This document shows positions 39,392 through 48,911 of a stretch of DNA of 64,000 bases, in pieces. How positions within the stretch are numbered: position 1 is the first letter of the stretch; each line of letters starts with the position of its first letter. Position numbers and translations under genes: made by a program. Source of the stretch: Saccharomycopsis malanga (Eukaryota; Ascomycota; Saccharomycetes; Ascoideales; Saccharomycopsidaceae); the NCBI GenBank assembly GCA_004014935.1, contig CP025321.1:3100001-3164000 (forward strand), in the 5' to 3' direction. The notes under the pieces were generated by a model that made no database searches, was not told the origin of the DNA, and saw nothing but the letters and a program-made list of their open reading frames with translations.

Positions 39392-40990
39392 TTATCGAAA
39401 TGCAATATATTCATAAAAACCAAACAAGTCGATCAACCTGACAGACAAATCATCGAATCCAGCAGCTACTAGTTGTCGCAAACAATCTTTTGAATAACTG
39501 GCTGACGTCAATTCAAGGTTTGAGCCTTCTTTGAGGAACTGTGCATATAGCAACATGACTTCTTCATTCATTTTCGTTGATGAATTGAATGGTACTAAGC
39601 CACTGAGCCCTAGTAGCCGTTCCAAACGAATAATTTCCGAGGTGAATGGTTGAAAAAGGAGGTTATTGTTTAGGAAAAAGTTTTTGTATCTTAGATATTT
39701 CAAATATTTTGTACAAAATAAATTTTCGTAGTTTGAAACCGTTGAAGGCTCAATAACTTTCAATTTGAAGTACTTGATGACAAGCAGAAACAACTCACGA
39801 GACAAGTTTTGTTGAACAAAATTCAGTATTGACAAATCGTAGAAAAAGCAGAATATTTCAAGAAGATCATACATGCTTCTTACACTATGGTAGCTCAAAT
39901 TTTTGACTATAAAATTTTCAAACGACTGTTTTTCAAGGTCGTTTTTGAAAAGATAATCCAAATCCAAGGAAGACTTGACTATTTGGCTACGAAAGTAATT
40001 TAGTGAATTATTTTTTATAAATGCGTTTCGGTTTGCTTTGTCAATATTGTCATCCTGAGGAATGTAACGGAAGTTGGGGTCAATTTTCCGAAAGACCTCA
40101 AAATATATTAGTTTATTCAATTTGAGTTTTGAGAGTCTATCGAACCAAATGTAGTTAAAGGGCGTAGATATATCATCATCGTAGCAAGCGCAATGAACTA
40201 GACAATTATACAAATACGCATCATTCATTATGTTAACTGTGTTTAGCAGAAAAGGTAATAGTAAGAGATCTTTAATACAGTTGGGTAGGATATCATTAAC
40301 CAGATTGGTTTCCACATTGTTTCGAGTGTTCCAGAGACTGAACTTTGTAAGCTTAAAAATCGGCAAGTACAACTCATATTTATGGTGTTTGATTAATTCT
40401 TCGTTTACGCTGGAAGAAAACTGTAATAGACATTCTATCAACACGTGTGAAATGACCGCCTCTCGAAAGCCTTCTTGAATCTTGTGGACTAAAATGTCTG
40501 TTCTGTTCTGGTATTGAATCAAAGTATCGTCTACAGATGTTAGTACTGCCAACATTTCTGGATTTGTCAAATCACTCATATAATTCTCCAAAATATTGCG
40601 ATCGCTAAAAATGTGTTTCGCCAAGGATTGGGCCATGTTTTTCACAATCAGCATATCATTTATTGAAACGTAGACTTGTGATTTGTAGTGACTGAACCGG
40701 TCAAGGCTATTAATGCTAGATTGAATTATATTACCATCGTTGCTACTGACAACTGTCTCTGGTGAAAACGAAGACGACATTAAGGTGCTTAGACCATCAA
40801 TTAAAGATGTTGTTTCATCAAAACTCAAATTACTGTTGCCTAGTCGTTGGTTTATTCTTGGCTGAATCAATGCATAATCTTCAATGACCTGTTCTTCCAA
40901 AGTTTCCGTCTGCTGCTGCTGCTGTTGCTGCGACGTTTGATCTGATAGAGGCCCATGCCTTGGATAAATAGAAAACAAATGATTTTCCAT
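39392..40990 (-). CDS. Protein of unknown function, largely helical
   Basis: 532 residues from ATG 40988-40990. The N-terminus has a Gln run (seven Q) after MENHLFSIYPRHGPLSDQTS. The rest is rich in Leu, Ile, Phe, Tyr and Asn with no signal peptide and no long membrane segment. It looks like an alpha-helical, possibly repeat-type fold. I do not recognise any domain. It is bordered by the convergent Asn-rich gene and, beyond a microsatellite, by ISC1 on the same strand. The long uninterrupted frame with normal amino-acid composition makes it a real gene. Confidence 0.85.
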   Translation of the reverse strand: MENHLFSIYPRHGPLSDQTSQQQQQQQTETLEEQVIEDYALIQPRINQRLGNSNLSFDETTSLIDGLSTLMSSSFSPETVVSSNDGNIIQSSINSLDRFSHYKSQVYVSINDMLIVKNMAQSLAKHIFSDRNILENYMSDLTNPEMLAVLTSVDDTLIQYQNRTDILVHKIQEGFREAVISHVLIECLLQFSSSVNEELIKHHKYELYLPIFKLTKFSLWNTRNNVETNLVNDILPNCIKDLLLLPFLLNTVNIMNDAYLYNCLVHCACYDDDISTPFNYIWFDRLSKLKLNKLIYFEVFRKIDPNFRYIPQDDNIDKANRNAFIKNNSLNYFRSQIVKSSLDLDYLFKNDLEKQSFENFIVKNLSYHSVRSMYDLLEIFCFFYDLSILNFVQQNLSRELFLLVIKYFKLKVIEPSTVSNYENLFCTKYLKYLRYKNFFLNNNLLFQPFTSEIIRLERLLGLSGLVPFNSSTKMNEEVMLLYAQFLKEGSNLELTSASYSKDCLRQLVAAGFDDLSVRLIDLFGFYEYIAFR

Positions 40991-41182
40991 GCCTGGCCAT
41001 ATAATAATGCCTTAAAGGTCACATTAAACCATTTTATCCCTATACCTTTACTCTGGACATGGAGTCATAAAAGGCATCTATCTCCACTTTCCGATACCTG
41101 CATCTGTATATGTCGGTGAATGCAAGATCACGCTTGACCATAACATACAAGCATTGCTACACATGAATTTGCATAAAACTAA

Positions 41183-41396
<214 letters not shown>

Positions 41397-41516
41397 GTAT
41401 ATGGCATCAATTATTACAGTATAAAAGAGGGTATTAGATATGAGAGAAAAAATAGGAATGTTAATGAAAAAGAAATAACGAAGAAGTTTGATATAAAGTG
41501 ATAATAGCACATGATT

Positions 41517-42911
41517 TTACTGCTGAAGAAGTTCTGAAAGAAGTTCCTCAAGACTCAACTCGGTATCTTGGGCCTCGAGTTTAACTTCTTCAAGAGTGCG
41601 GTATTCTTTGGGAAGAAAAAGAATAACGATAAACAAATTTGTTATGGCAGCAGCAACAATAAGTGTAGTGCCAAAGAGAACTAGTACTGACGACCAGCTA
41701 GCATACTTGGAGGTAAACGCAATCATAATATGAAATCCAATCACCAAAATAACAGATGCTATAACGTGAGCTGCCCGCCATTTCAACTGCCAGCCTAATA
41801 TTGTGTTTTTCTGGTAGCCTGCTACCAATGCCCGAAGCAACTTGATATTCTGGACTCTGTCGTACAATAAATTTCTGTCCTGTATAGGCGAGACTTGTGC
41901 AGGGTTTCCAAAGTTATCTAAAGTATCGTTCGACGGTTTGGCTGTTACATGCAATTTACAGTAGTAAGCAAAATGGTCTGAAAAACTTCCAACTTCAGGA
42001 ATCTGTTCAGTAAACCTGACCAGCGCCTCACTAGGCTGCAATGTTGGGCTGATCAACACATAATCCAACCGGCATGCCTTGGTACTGGGCAAGTATGCTC
42101 TCCATGTGTTGAGAGTGGAATCACAAGTAGTTGCCCCTTTGACAAGCTGAAGATGTGGATCAAGCAGAGAAATTTCAGAGTTGGAAAGGACCTGCTGGTG
42201 GGTGTTTTCCATCAACACTTCCCACGAGTCGTACAAGGCAGCTTCTTTAGTAAGAAGCTTGTATGGTAACGAATCAGGTTTGGAATTCAAATCCCCTACA
42301 ACGATGACTGCATAGCCTGCTTTGGTAAGAATCTTGGCTAGTTTGGAAAAGTCCCAGGCCTGACATGCTCTGTGACAATCATAGGCAGCATCACCAGTGG
42401 CAGAGTATGGAGCATGCATGTGACTGTTTAGCACCGCAATAGGCACTGTATTTAACTTGGAAGGTTTCAAAAGGGTCACTGCAACACTCTTACCAACAAA
42501 CCAGTCGCCCCGAAAAAACGCACTGGGTCTTCCATTGACAGGAAAACGATACAAAAATGTTGAGTCTATAGGAATTTTAGAAAGAATGGCCAAACCAGGA
42601 CCAGCAATTATACCAGAACTGAAATATCTTCTGTATGGATATAACTCTTTTAGCAACCCATTGATATAGTCCCAATCTTCCCTACACCACACTTCCTGTA
42701 GAGCAACAACATCATATATATGCTTTTCATCGTGTGCCAAGCGCTTAGCGAGCTCTGTCAACCGCTGCCTTCTAAATTTGGAAACAAACTTCAACCCCCA
42801 GGTATTAAACGTTAAAAACCTGATTCCAGGATTATCCAGACCATTTTTGGCTGCTGAATCAGTCAAACTGGTAACTGCAGTCATTACCTGCTCTGTTTGC
42901 AGATCTGTCAT
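41517..42911 (-). CDS. ISC1: Inositol phosphosphingolipid phospholipase C
   Basis: 464 residues from ATG 42909-42911; the frame reaches further up only to a TTG. The neutral-sphingomyelinase fold is present: RFLTFNTWGLKF, VALQEVWC (metal-binding Glu), the P-loop-like GRPSAFFRGDWFVGKS needed for phosphatidylserine activation, NSHMHAPY, VVGDLNSKPDSLPY and SDHFAYYC (catalytic Asp-His). Two C-terminal membrane helices (about 385-440) anchor it in ER or mitochondrial membrane. Isc1 turns inositol phosphosphingolipids into ceramides. Length matches S. cerevisiae Isc1 (477 aa). Confidence 0.97.
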   Translation of the reverse strand: MTDLQTEQVMTAVTSLTDSAAKNGLDNPGIRFLTFNTWGLKFVSKFRRQRLTELAKRLAHDEKHIYDVVALQEVWCREDWDYINGLLKELYPYRRYFSSGIIAGPGLAILSKIPIDSTFLYRFPVNGRPSAFFRGDWFVGKSVAVTLLKPSKLNTVPIAVLNSHMHAPYSATGDAAYDCHRACQAWDFSKLAKILTKAGYAVIVVGDLNSKPDSLPYKLLTKEAALYDSWEVLMENTHQQVLSNSEISLLDPHLQLVKGATTCDSTLNTWRAYLPSTKACRLDYVLISPTLQPSEALVRFTEQIPEVGSFSDHFAYYCKLHVTAKPSNDTLDNFGNPAQVSPIQDRNLLYDRVQNIKLLRALVAGYQKNTILGWQLKWRAAHVIASVILVIGFHIMIAFTSKYASWSSVLVLFGTTLIVAAAITNLFIVILFLPKEYRTLEEVKLEAQDTELSLEELLSELLQQ

Positions 42912-43312
42912 TGCTTCACTGGTATAATAATGGGCCCTAATAGACAAATTGCTGATATTGGTGCGTTTTCCCTATATACCATATTTTAAGCCCATTACCC
43001 GGGTCTATCAAATATATACATAAGAAAGGAATAGGCATTACTTGCAAAGCATTTACTATACTCAATTGAGTGTGTTATTATATCTCTAGTGCGTCATGAC
43101 ACACTTCGACCATGTAGGGTTTATGCTTTTTTCCTTTTGAATAGTATAGTATTGATATACATTATAAATATATTATACCACTTCATAAATGGCAGCACGT
43201 GATCACAGATATTCTGTTTACATTTTTTGTTTATTTACTATCAAAATATTGACATTTGAAAGCATGTGGTGATAGATAAAAGGTAATAACCTGTTATAAA
43301 TAATCAATCAGC
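42912..43312. other. Divergent promoter, ISC1 / SPC25
   Basis: 401 bp. CACGTGATCAC at 43196-43206 is a Cbf1-type E-box, about 110 bp upstream of SPC25. No other motif. Confidence 0.5.
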
Positions 43313-44008
43313 ATGTTATCAGAGTTCGTAACGATAGAGGCGATGGACCAGAAGATGAATGGGTTCCATCAGGAGTTCAAAGCTCGTATACAGGACTACA
43401 AGACGCAGCTTCTAGATTCCAGAACACAGCATCAGACAGCGTATGAGGAGCTAATATCAAGGCAAAATGAAACAAAAAAGAAGATAGAAAAGTTGAGCGA
43501 GGACGAAATGAAGGTCAAAGAGCTTATAAATAGCGAGTTAAGCGCGTTGAATGACGCTAAACTGAAGATCGACGAGCTCAAAGGCAATGAAGCAGCCCTC
43601 AAAGCAAACAGAGACTCTATTGCCAATAAAATCGCAATATTAAATAACCAGATTTCTACAAAAAAAACAGAACTCAGTAGCTCCAAGAAAGATCTTAGCA
43701 GAAATGTACAGAAAGATTTGGATCTAGTCAAGCTTTACGAGTCTTTTTTGGGTTTGAAGATCGACACAGTAGAGGACGATATAATAAAGTTTATATTCTT
43801 CAACCTCCTACAAAATGACCTTGACCGGAGTTTTGAGATTGCACTTGATTTGTCTGACAGCCAAGGGGCATATAAGATTGCTTCTATGAGCTATGAGCTT
43901 CCACAGGCGGACATTAACAGCTACTTGAGCACACTCAACGCTACGCGCAGCCTCGTGCTCTTTTTGAAAAATGTGCGCAAATGCTTTATAAATAATTACA
44001 AGGGATGA
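43313..44008 (+). CDS. SPC25: Kinetochore Ndc80-complex subunit Spc25
   Basis: 231 residues; a second in-frame ATG 11 codons in (MDQKMNGFHQEF) could also serve as start. Residues about 15-145 form a continuous coiled coil. The C-terminal globular part LVKLYESFLGLKIDTVEDDI, then IKFIFFNLLQNDLDRSFEIA and YKIASMSYELP, has the Spc25 RWD-like pattern (YE-LGL-I, F-F-ID, SF-L-, Y-V---P). Spc25 pairs with Spc24 to dock the Ndc80 complex on the inner kinetochore. Length agrees with the family (about 220-230 aa). Confidence 0.87.
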   Translation: MLSEFVTIEAMDQKMNGFHQEFKARIQDYKTQLLDSRTQHQTAYEELISRQNETKKKIEKLSEDEMKVKELINSELSALNDAKLKIDELKGNEAALKANRDSIANKIAILNNQISTKKTELSSSKKDLSRNVQKDLDLVKLYESFLGLKIDTVEDDIIKFIFFNLLQNDLDRSFEIALDLSDSQGAYKIASMSYELPQADINSYLSTLNATRSLVLFLKNVRKCFINNYKG

Positions 44009-44391
44009 TAATTGGATGATTAGGGACTTAATATACACTACGTTAAACTTTTACTCTGTAGCCGGATGCATAATCATGCTAAAATATGTAACAATCGCAT
44101 GCTCACTCATTTTGGCTTGTGATTAACGGAGTATCTATCGTCACGTATATAGACGCATCGCACTTTTCCTGGGTTCCCGGAAAGGCGTCTATTAAGATCT
44201 ATAAAGTATATGGCATATTGGTTTAAGCAAAAACGGTTACGAGGTTGTTGCTCAATAGGTTGCTATCCCACAGGCTATAATAGTTGGAAGGTCAACGATT
44301 GCATAGGTTGAAGTCCTATAGAGTTTTTTCGCCAAGCGCAAGCTGTCATCGCATCGCATAAACGTTTTATATATGAAGATAACGGACCAAT
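44009..44391. other. Intergenic, ATG26 promoter
   Basis: 383 bp between co-oriented genes. No motif recognised. Confidence 0.5.
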
Positions 44392-47300
44392 ATGGAGGAC
44401 GACAAGCCGCAGCATCAGAAGAGGAAGCTTATGAAAGATTTCAAGCTCAACAAGGCAGCGGGGTCTTTGATATCCCATGTTCCGCTTTCAAAGTCAATCA
44501 GCGAGGGTGGTAGCAGAATATTGGGAAGAAGCAAGTCAAAGCGCAAGAGGGACGATGTTAGTCCCAAGTCTGCATCATCACCTACAAGTGTGAACAAAGA
44601 AGATGGTAGTGACGGCGAAGGCAGTGATGGAAATGATGAGCATGATTTTGGTAGGCTTAAGATGGGCAAATCTGTGATTTCCTTGTTGACCACCACGAGT
44701 ATATATTCGGAATTTAACAAGTTGAATCGAAACCATTTGGTTCCAGGAAGACAAAAGTTTATTAAGCATAAGGTGGTTGGAGAAGGCCAAAGTGATGACA
44801 ATATTGGAAAAATTGGGGCCATTGAAGATGATGATATCACCAGCAAAGGCAGGATCCCAAACAATGAGTACCAAACTGTGAATGATCTCGAGGATGATGA
44901 AGACAATGTGGGTAATTATGAAGATAATAACTATCAAGGGAACAATAATGAAGAAGATTATGATGATGAAGATGATGAAGAAGAAGAAGAAGAAGAAGAA
45001 GATAATGGTAATGACGATGGCTTTGACGACAATGATGATGAGTATGAAGAGAACAACCAAGGTTATGAACAAGAAGGAGATCTCGATAAAGAAGTTATAG
45101 ATGAAAATCAAGTTGACAAAAGTAATGAATTTGTTGTTTCAAAATCTCAACATGCTTTAACGCCATTTGAATATTCTGTAATAAGGTCTCTTGAGTCAAA
45201 GCGCCAATTTATATGTGGAGTAGAGTCTTCTAGAATAATTTCATCCAACAAGAATATACAAACAAGGGCAATTGCACTATGCAAAAAACTCAAAACCACA
45301 TTCCAGGTTGATCCAGATGACGAGTTGATAGACGACTATTCATGTTGGTTATTACGTGATGTGTTATTACAGGGCCATCTTTATATTACCAAGAAGTATT
45401 TGCTCTTTTTTGCATACTTGCCTGCGTATCGCCGAATGCAGAGAAAGCAGAAAAATATTATGAAAGATTTTGAAGAGAAGCAGATAATGGCAGGGAGCTT
45501 ATCAATGAAGAAACATTCTGTGACATCAAAATACCAAAGATACTGGTGTGTATTGAAAGGATCCAACTTTTCCATTTATCAAAATGCTACCGACTTGTAT
45601 TTTCCTTTGCTTAGCATTGATTTGCGGCATGTGTTGAAGGTGGAAGTCGCATATAATACAACAGGAACGTCGCAAAGCACTTTGTCCAAATTGGCCAATT
45701 TAGCGTATCTTGATACAAGTTTTGGATCAGACAATATGGGAGCCAGTTTTGACTCTAAATATAGTCTCGACAAAAACGAAGATAGTGGGCATTTAGTTGA
45801 AGAGCTTAGGCTGCGGAGCAACTCGTTGACATCCAAAGGGGCTACTAAGCCTCATAAAATCAAAATTATTACTGAAACAAAGACCTACATTTTCTATTCG
45901 GACAATCTCCATTCAGCCAATACTTGGGTATCTAACATTAAAACTCAAATCTTTACTTTACGAAATAAAAACGACAAGGTCACAATTAAACTCCCTTTGT
46001 CGAATCTTGTTGATTTGGAAGTCAATCCCATTTTCGAAAATGCCGAGAATATTAGACTCAAAGTGCTAGAGAACTCTGAGAGTTATGCCCTCGACGACTA
46101 CTTTTTTCTATTCTTCAATTCATGTGCTAATGCCGTCAGAAGTATTAATAAAGCACTAAAATACAATCGGCCCCTGTCTTCTGACAACTATGTTGATGAC
46201 AATTTGAGCCCAAGTATAATTTCAGATAACTATGTGCCTTCTGGTTCTATCAAAGAAGCTGAAACTGCCATTGATGCCATTAACGAAGCTGACGACGTTG
46301 CCGCAACACTAGAAAAAACCCGCCTTTCTCCTGCTAAGGCAGTTACCGCATTAAAAGTGCTAAATCCCAAACATATTGTCAAGCATGTCATAGGCCAGAC
46401 ACTCCAGAACGGGTTTGAAATGTGGTCAAGCAGTCCTGCACACTATGAGGAGGTGAACTCTTTGGAAAGAGGCATTGAGGATCAGTATTTTGTTGAGTCA
46501 GAGATAGAAAGACAGAATGCTGCCAAGAGATTCAGAAAACATTTTTCTCTTCCAGATGCAGAACAATTGGTATCCACTTATTATGCATACATTCAACGAA
46601 ATATTCCGCTTTATGGTAAGATCTATTTGGGTTCTTCCAAAATATGTTTTCGCAGTTTATTACCTGGAATTCACACCAAAATGGTGCTTCCTTTCAATGA
46701 CATTGAAAATTGTTACAAGGAAAAGAACTTTAGTTTTGGCTACAGTGGTCTCGTGATGGTTATCAATGGCCATGAAGAGTTATTCTTTGAATTCAGTAAT
46801 AACGAAAGCCGTGATGACTGTGAATACTTGCTATTGAAACAGTTAGATGTACTTAAAGGTCCGGGCCATGGCTACGCCGATAGCGACGAGCAGTTGGGCG
46901 ACAGTATTAAGCTTTCAAGCTCCGCTAATAATCTCACCGAAGCAGAAGACATTCGTAAGAATGAGAGTAAAATCAGTTTGGAAGCTGGTTTGCAGGTACC
47001 TATAATCATTAAAGATTTCACTTTTGCCAAACCTGCCTTTAAGCCTACACAAAAGTTCAAAATCACTTGTTTGACCATCGGATCTCGAGGTGACGTCCAA
47101 CCTTATATAGCATTATGCAAACAGCTTATCAAAGAAGGTCATTTTGCACGAATTGCCTCTCATGGAGAATTCAAAGATGTTGTTGAAAAGCATGGTATTG
47201 AGTTCAGAGAAATTGCAGGTAGCCCAACGGAGTTGATGTCGTTCATGGGCAACCATGGCATGATGAGTGTTTCTTTTTTAAAAGACGCCAAACAGAAATT

Positions 47301-48594
47301 TACTGGCTGGATTGCCGAGTTGTTAGAGACATCTTGGGAAGCGTGCCAAGACTCTGAAATCCTTATTGAGTCTCCGTCTGCAATGGCAGGCATACACATC
47401 GCCGAGGCATTGAATATACCATATTTTAGAGCCTTCACTATGCCATGGACTCGCACAAGAGCTTATCCACATGCATTTATTGTCCCAGAGCTGAAGAAAG
47501 GTGGAAGCTACAATTATTTCACCCATGTTTTGTTTGAAAATGTCTTCTGGAAAGGTATTTCCAGCCAGGTCAACCAATGGCGTAAAGCAACACTTGGCTT
47601 AGACAAAACAGATCTATATCAACTACAACAGAATAAGGTGCCGTTTTTGTATAACGTATCGCCTACTGTTTTCCCGCCTTCTGTTGACTTTGCTGATTGG
47701 GTGAAAGTGACAGGTTATTGGTTTCTCGATGAAAAAGACACATATGAAGCACCAACAGAATTGGTTAACTTCATGAAAAAAGCAAGAAGTGACAATAAAA
47801 AGATTGTATATATTGGATTTGGTTCTATAGTGGTCTCAGATCCCAAGGACATGACCAAGGCAGTTGTCCAGGCGGTAGAAAAAGCCGACGTTAGATGTAT
47901 ATTGAATAAAGGCTGGTCCAACAGGTTGGAAGGCGGCGATAAAGAGCTTGAAATTGATTTGCCAGAACTGATCTTCAATGCTGGATCGCTCCCTCATGAT
48001 TGGTTGTTCTCACAAATTGATGCTGCAGTTCATCATGGTGGATCAGGAACTACTGGAGCCTCTTTGAGAGCGGGATTACCAACTATCATCAAGCCATTCT
48101 TTGGCGACCAGTTCTTCTATGCCCATAGAGTTGAGGACATGAATGTCGGCGTATACTTAAAAAAGCTAAACAAAGATTCACTTTCAAAAGCGATAAAAGA
48201 GGCCACGACCAATACTCGAATGATAGAAAAAGCCCGAGCCATTGGTATAAAAATCAGGGGCGAAAGCGGCGTTCAAAATGCTATTGATGCCATCTATAAC
48301 CAGTTGGACTACGCCCAGAATTTGATCTCTGTCAAACGTCAATTAAGCAAGACCAAGCTCAGTGAAAGAACTAAGGGTGCCGAGGATGAGTGTGTACATG
48401 ACGAAGTGGGCGATATTGATGATTTTATGAATGCAAGTATATCCCCAACCATAGAGCATTCATCAAAGAACATAGACACCAAAGGCATACAGGTGATATC
48501 ACACAGCACACATAACACAGCGGCAAGCAGCCCTAGCGAAGAAGGACCTGCTGAAAATCGCCGGAAATCTACAAGTTCTTGGCTTTTATTGTGA
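44392..48594 (+). CDS. ATG26: Sterol 3-beta-glucosyltransferase
   Basis: 1400 residues. The N-terminus is disordered with a strongly acidic Asp/Glu/Asn block (about 160-245). A first GRAM domain lies near 293-345, a PH domain near 365-520 (SMKKHSVTSKYQRYWCVLKG) and a second GRAM near 713-780. The GT1 domain starts at CLTIGSRGDVQPYIALCKQL (about 893) and includes IGFGSIVVSDP and the UDP-sugar site HHGGSGTTGASLRAGLPTII (about 1212). It transfers glucose from UDP-glucose to ergosterol; in some yeasts it is needed for pexophagy. About 200 residues longer than the S. cerevisiae protein, mostly in the N-terminus. CTG at residues 1034 and 1193 aligns with polar residues in the S. cerevisiae sequence as I recall it. 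Confidence 0.98.
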   Translation: MEDDKPQHQKRKLMKDFKLNKAAGSLISHVPLSKSISEGGSRILGRSKSKRKRDDVSPKSASSPTSVNKEDGSDGEGSDGNDEHDFGRLKMGKSVISLLTTTSIYSEFNKLNRNHLVPGRQKFIKHKVVGEGQSDDNIGKIGAIEDDDITSKGRIPNNEYQTVNDLEDDEDNVGNYEDNNYQGNNNEEDYDDEDDEEEEEEEEDNGNDDGFDDNDDEYEENNQGYEQEGDLDKEVIDENQVDKSNEFVVSKSQHALTPFEYSVIRSLESKRQFICGVESSRIISSNKNIQTRAIALCKKLKTTFQVDPDDELIDDYSCWLLRDVLLQGHLYITKKYLLFFAYLPAYRRMQRKQKNIMKDFEEKQIMAGSLSMKKHSVTSKYQRYWCVLKGSNFSIYQNATDLYFPLLSIDLRHVLKVEVAYNTTGTSQSTLSKLANLAYLDTSFGSDNMGASFDSKYSLDKNEDSGHLVEELRLRSNSLTSKGATKPHKIKIITETKTYIFYSDNLHSANTWVSNIKTQIFTLRNKNDKVTIKLPLSNLVDLEVNPIFENAENIRLKVLENSESYALDDYFFLFFNSCANAVRSINKALKYNRPLSSDNYVDDNLSPSIISDNYVPSGSIKEAETAIDAINEADDVAATLEKTRLSPAKAVTALKVLNPKHIVKHVIGQTLQNGFEMWSSSPAHYEEVNSLERGIEDQYFVESEIERQNAAKRFRKHFSLPDAEQLVSTYYAYIQRNIPLYGKIYLGSSKICFRSLLPGIHTKMVLPFNDIENCYKEKNFSFGYSGLVMVINGHEELFFEFSNNESRDDCEYLLLKQLDVLKGPGHGYADSDEQLGDSIKLSSSANNLTEAEDIRKNESKISLEAGLQVPIIIKDFTFAKPAFKPTQKFKITCLTIGSRGDVQPYIALCKQLIKEGHFARIASHGEFKDVVEKHGIEFREIAGSPTELMSFMGNHGMMSVSFLKDAKQKFTGWIAELLETSWEACQDSEILIESPSAMAGIHIAEALNIPYFRAFTMPWTRTRAYPHAFIVPELKKGGSYNYFTHVLFENVFWKGISSQVNQWRKATLGLDKTDLYQLQQNKVPFLYNVSPTVFPPSVDFADWVKVTGYWFLDEKDTYEAPTELVNFMKKARSDNKKIVYIGFGSIVVSDPKDMTKAVVQAVEKADVRCILNKGWSNRLEGGDKELEIDLPELIFNAGSLPHDWLFSQIDAAVHHGGSGTTGASLRAGLPTIIKPFFGDQFFYAHRVEDMNVGVYLKKLNKDSLSKAIKEATTNTRMIEKARAIGIKIRGESGVQNAIDAIYNQLDYAQNLISVKRQLSKTKLSERTKGAEDECVHDEVGDIDDFMNASISPTIEHSSKNIDTKGIQVISHSTHNTAASSPSEEGPAENRRKSTSSWLLL

Positions 48595-48648
48595 ATGAGT
48601 ACTTTTATTATTACGCTATTAAACGCTCTTTGATCTTAATTTTCGTTT

Positions 48649-48685
<37 letters not shown>

Positions 48686-48911
48686 TTAATAATAGTTTTA
48701 GGAAGGGTTTATTTTTTAGCATTCGTTTGCTTTTGTTTGAAGGTTTTATAGTTACTCTTTTTTTCGCCTGCTCAGCTCTTTACATTCTAGGTTTACAACT
48801 TCATTTATATTCTATCATTTGACCTGCAATACCATCTACCGAGGTACTTGTTCAATACTTACACTTTCTGACAAAAGATACAAAATAGAACGTAACTATT
48901 CATATAAAGCA
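48595..48911. other. Convergent intergenic region with poly-T
   Basis: 317 bp between the ATG26 and LAA1 stops, with the T34 tract listed next. Confidence 0.55.
48650..48683. repeat. Homopolymer tract (T)34
   Basis: A run of 34 T residues about 55 bp past the ATG26 stop. It separates two convergent genes. Exact length is the kind of value that assemblies get wrong. Confidence 0.85.
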
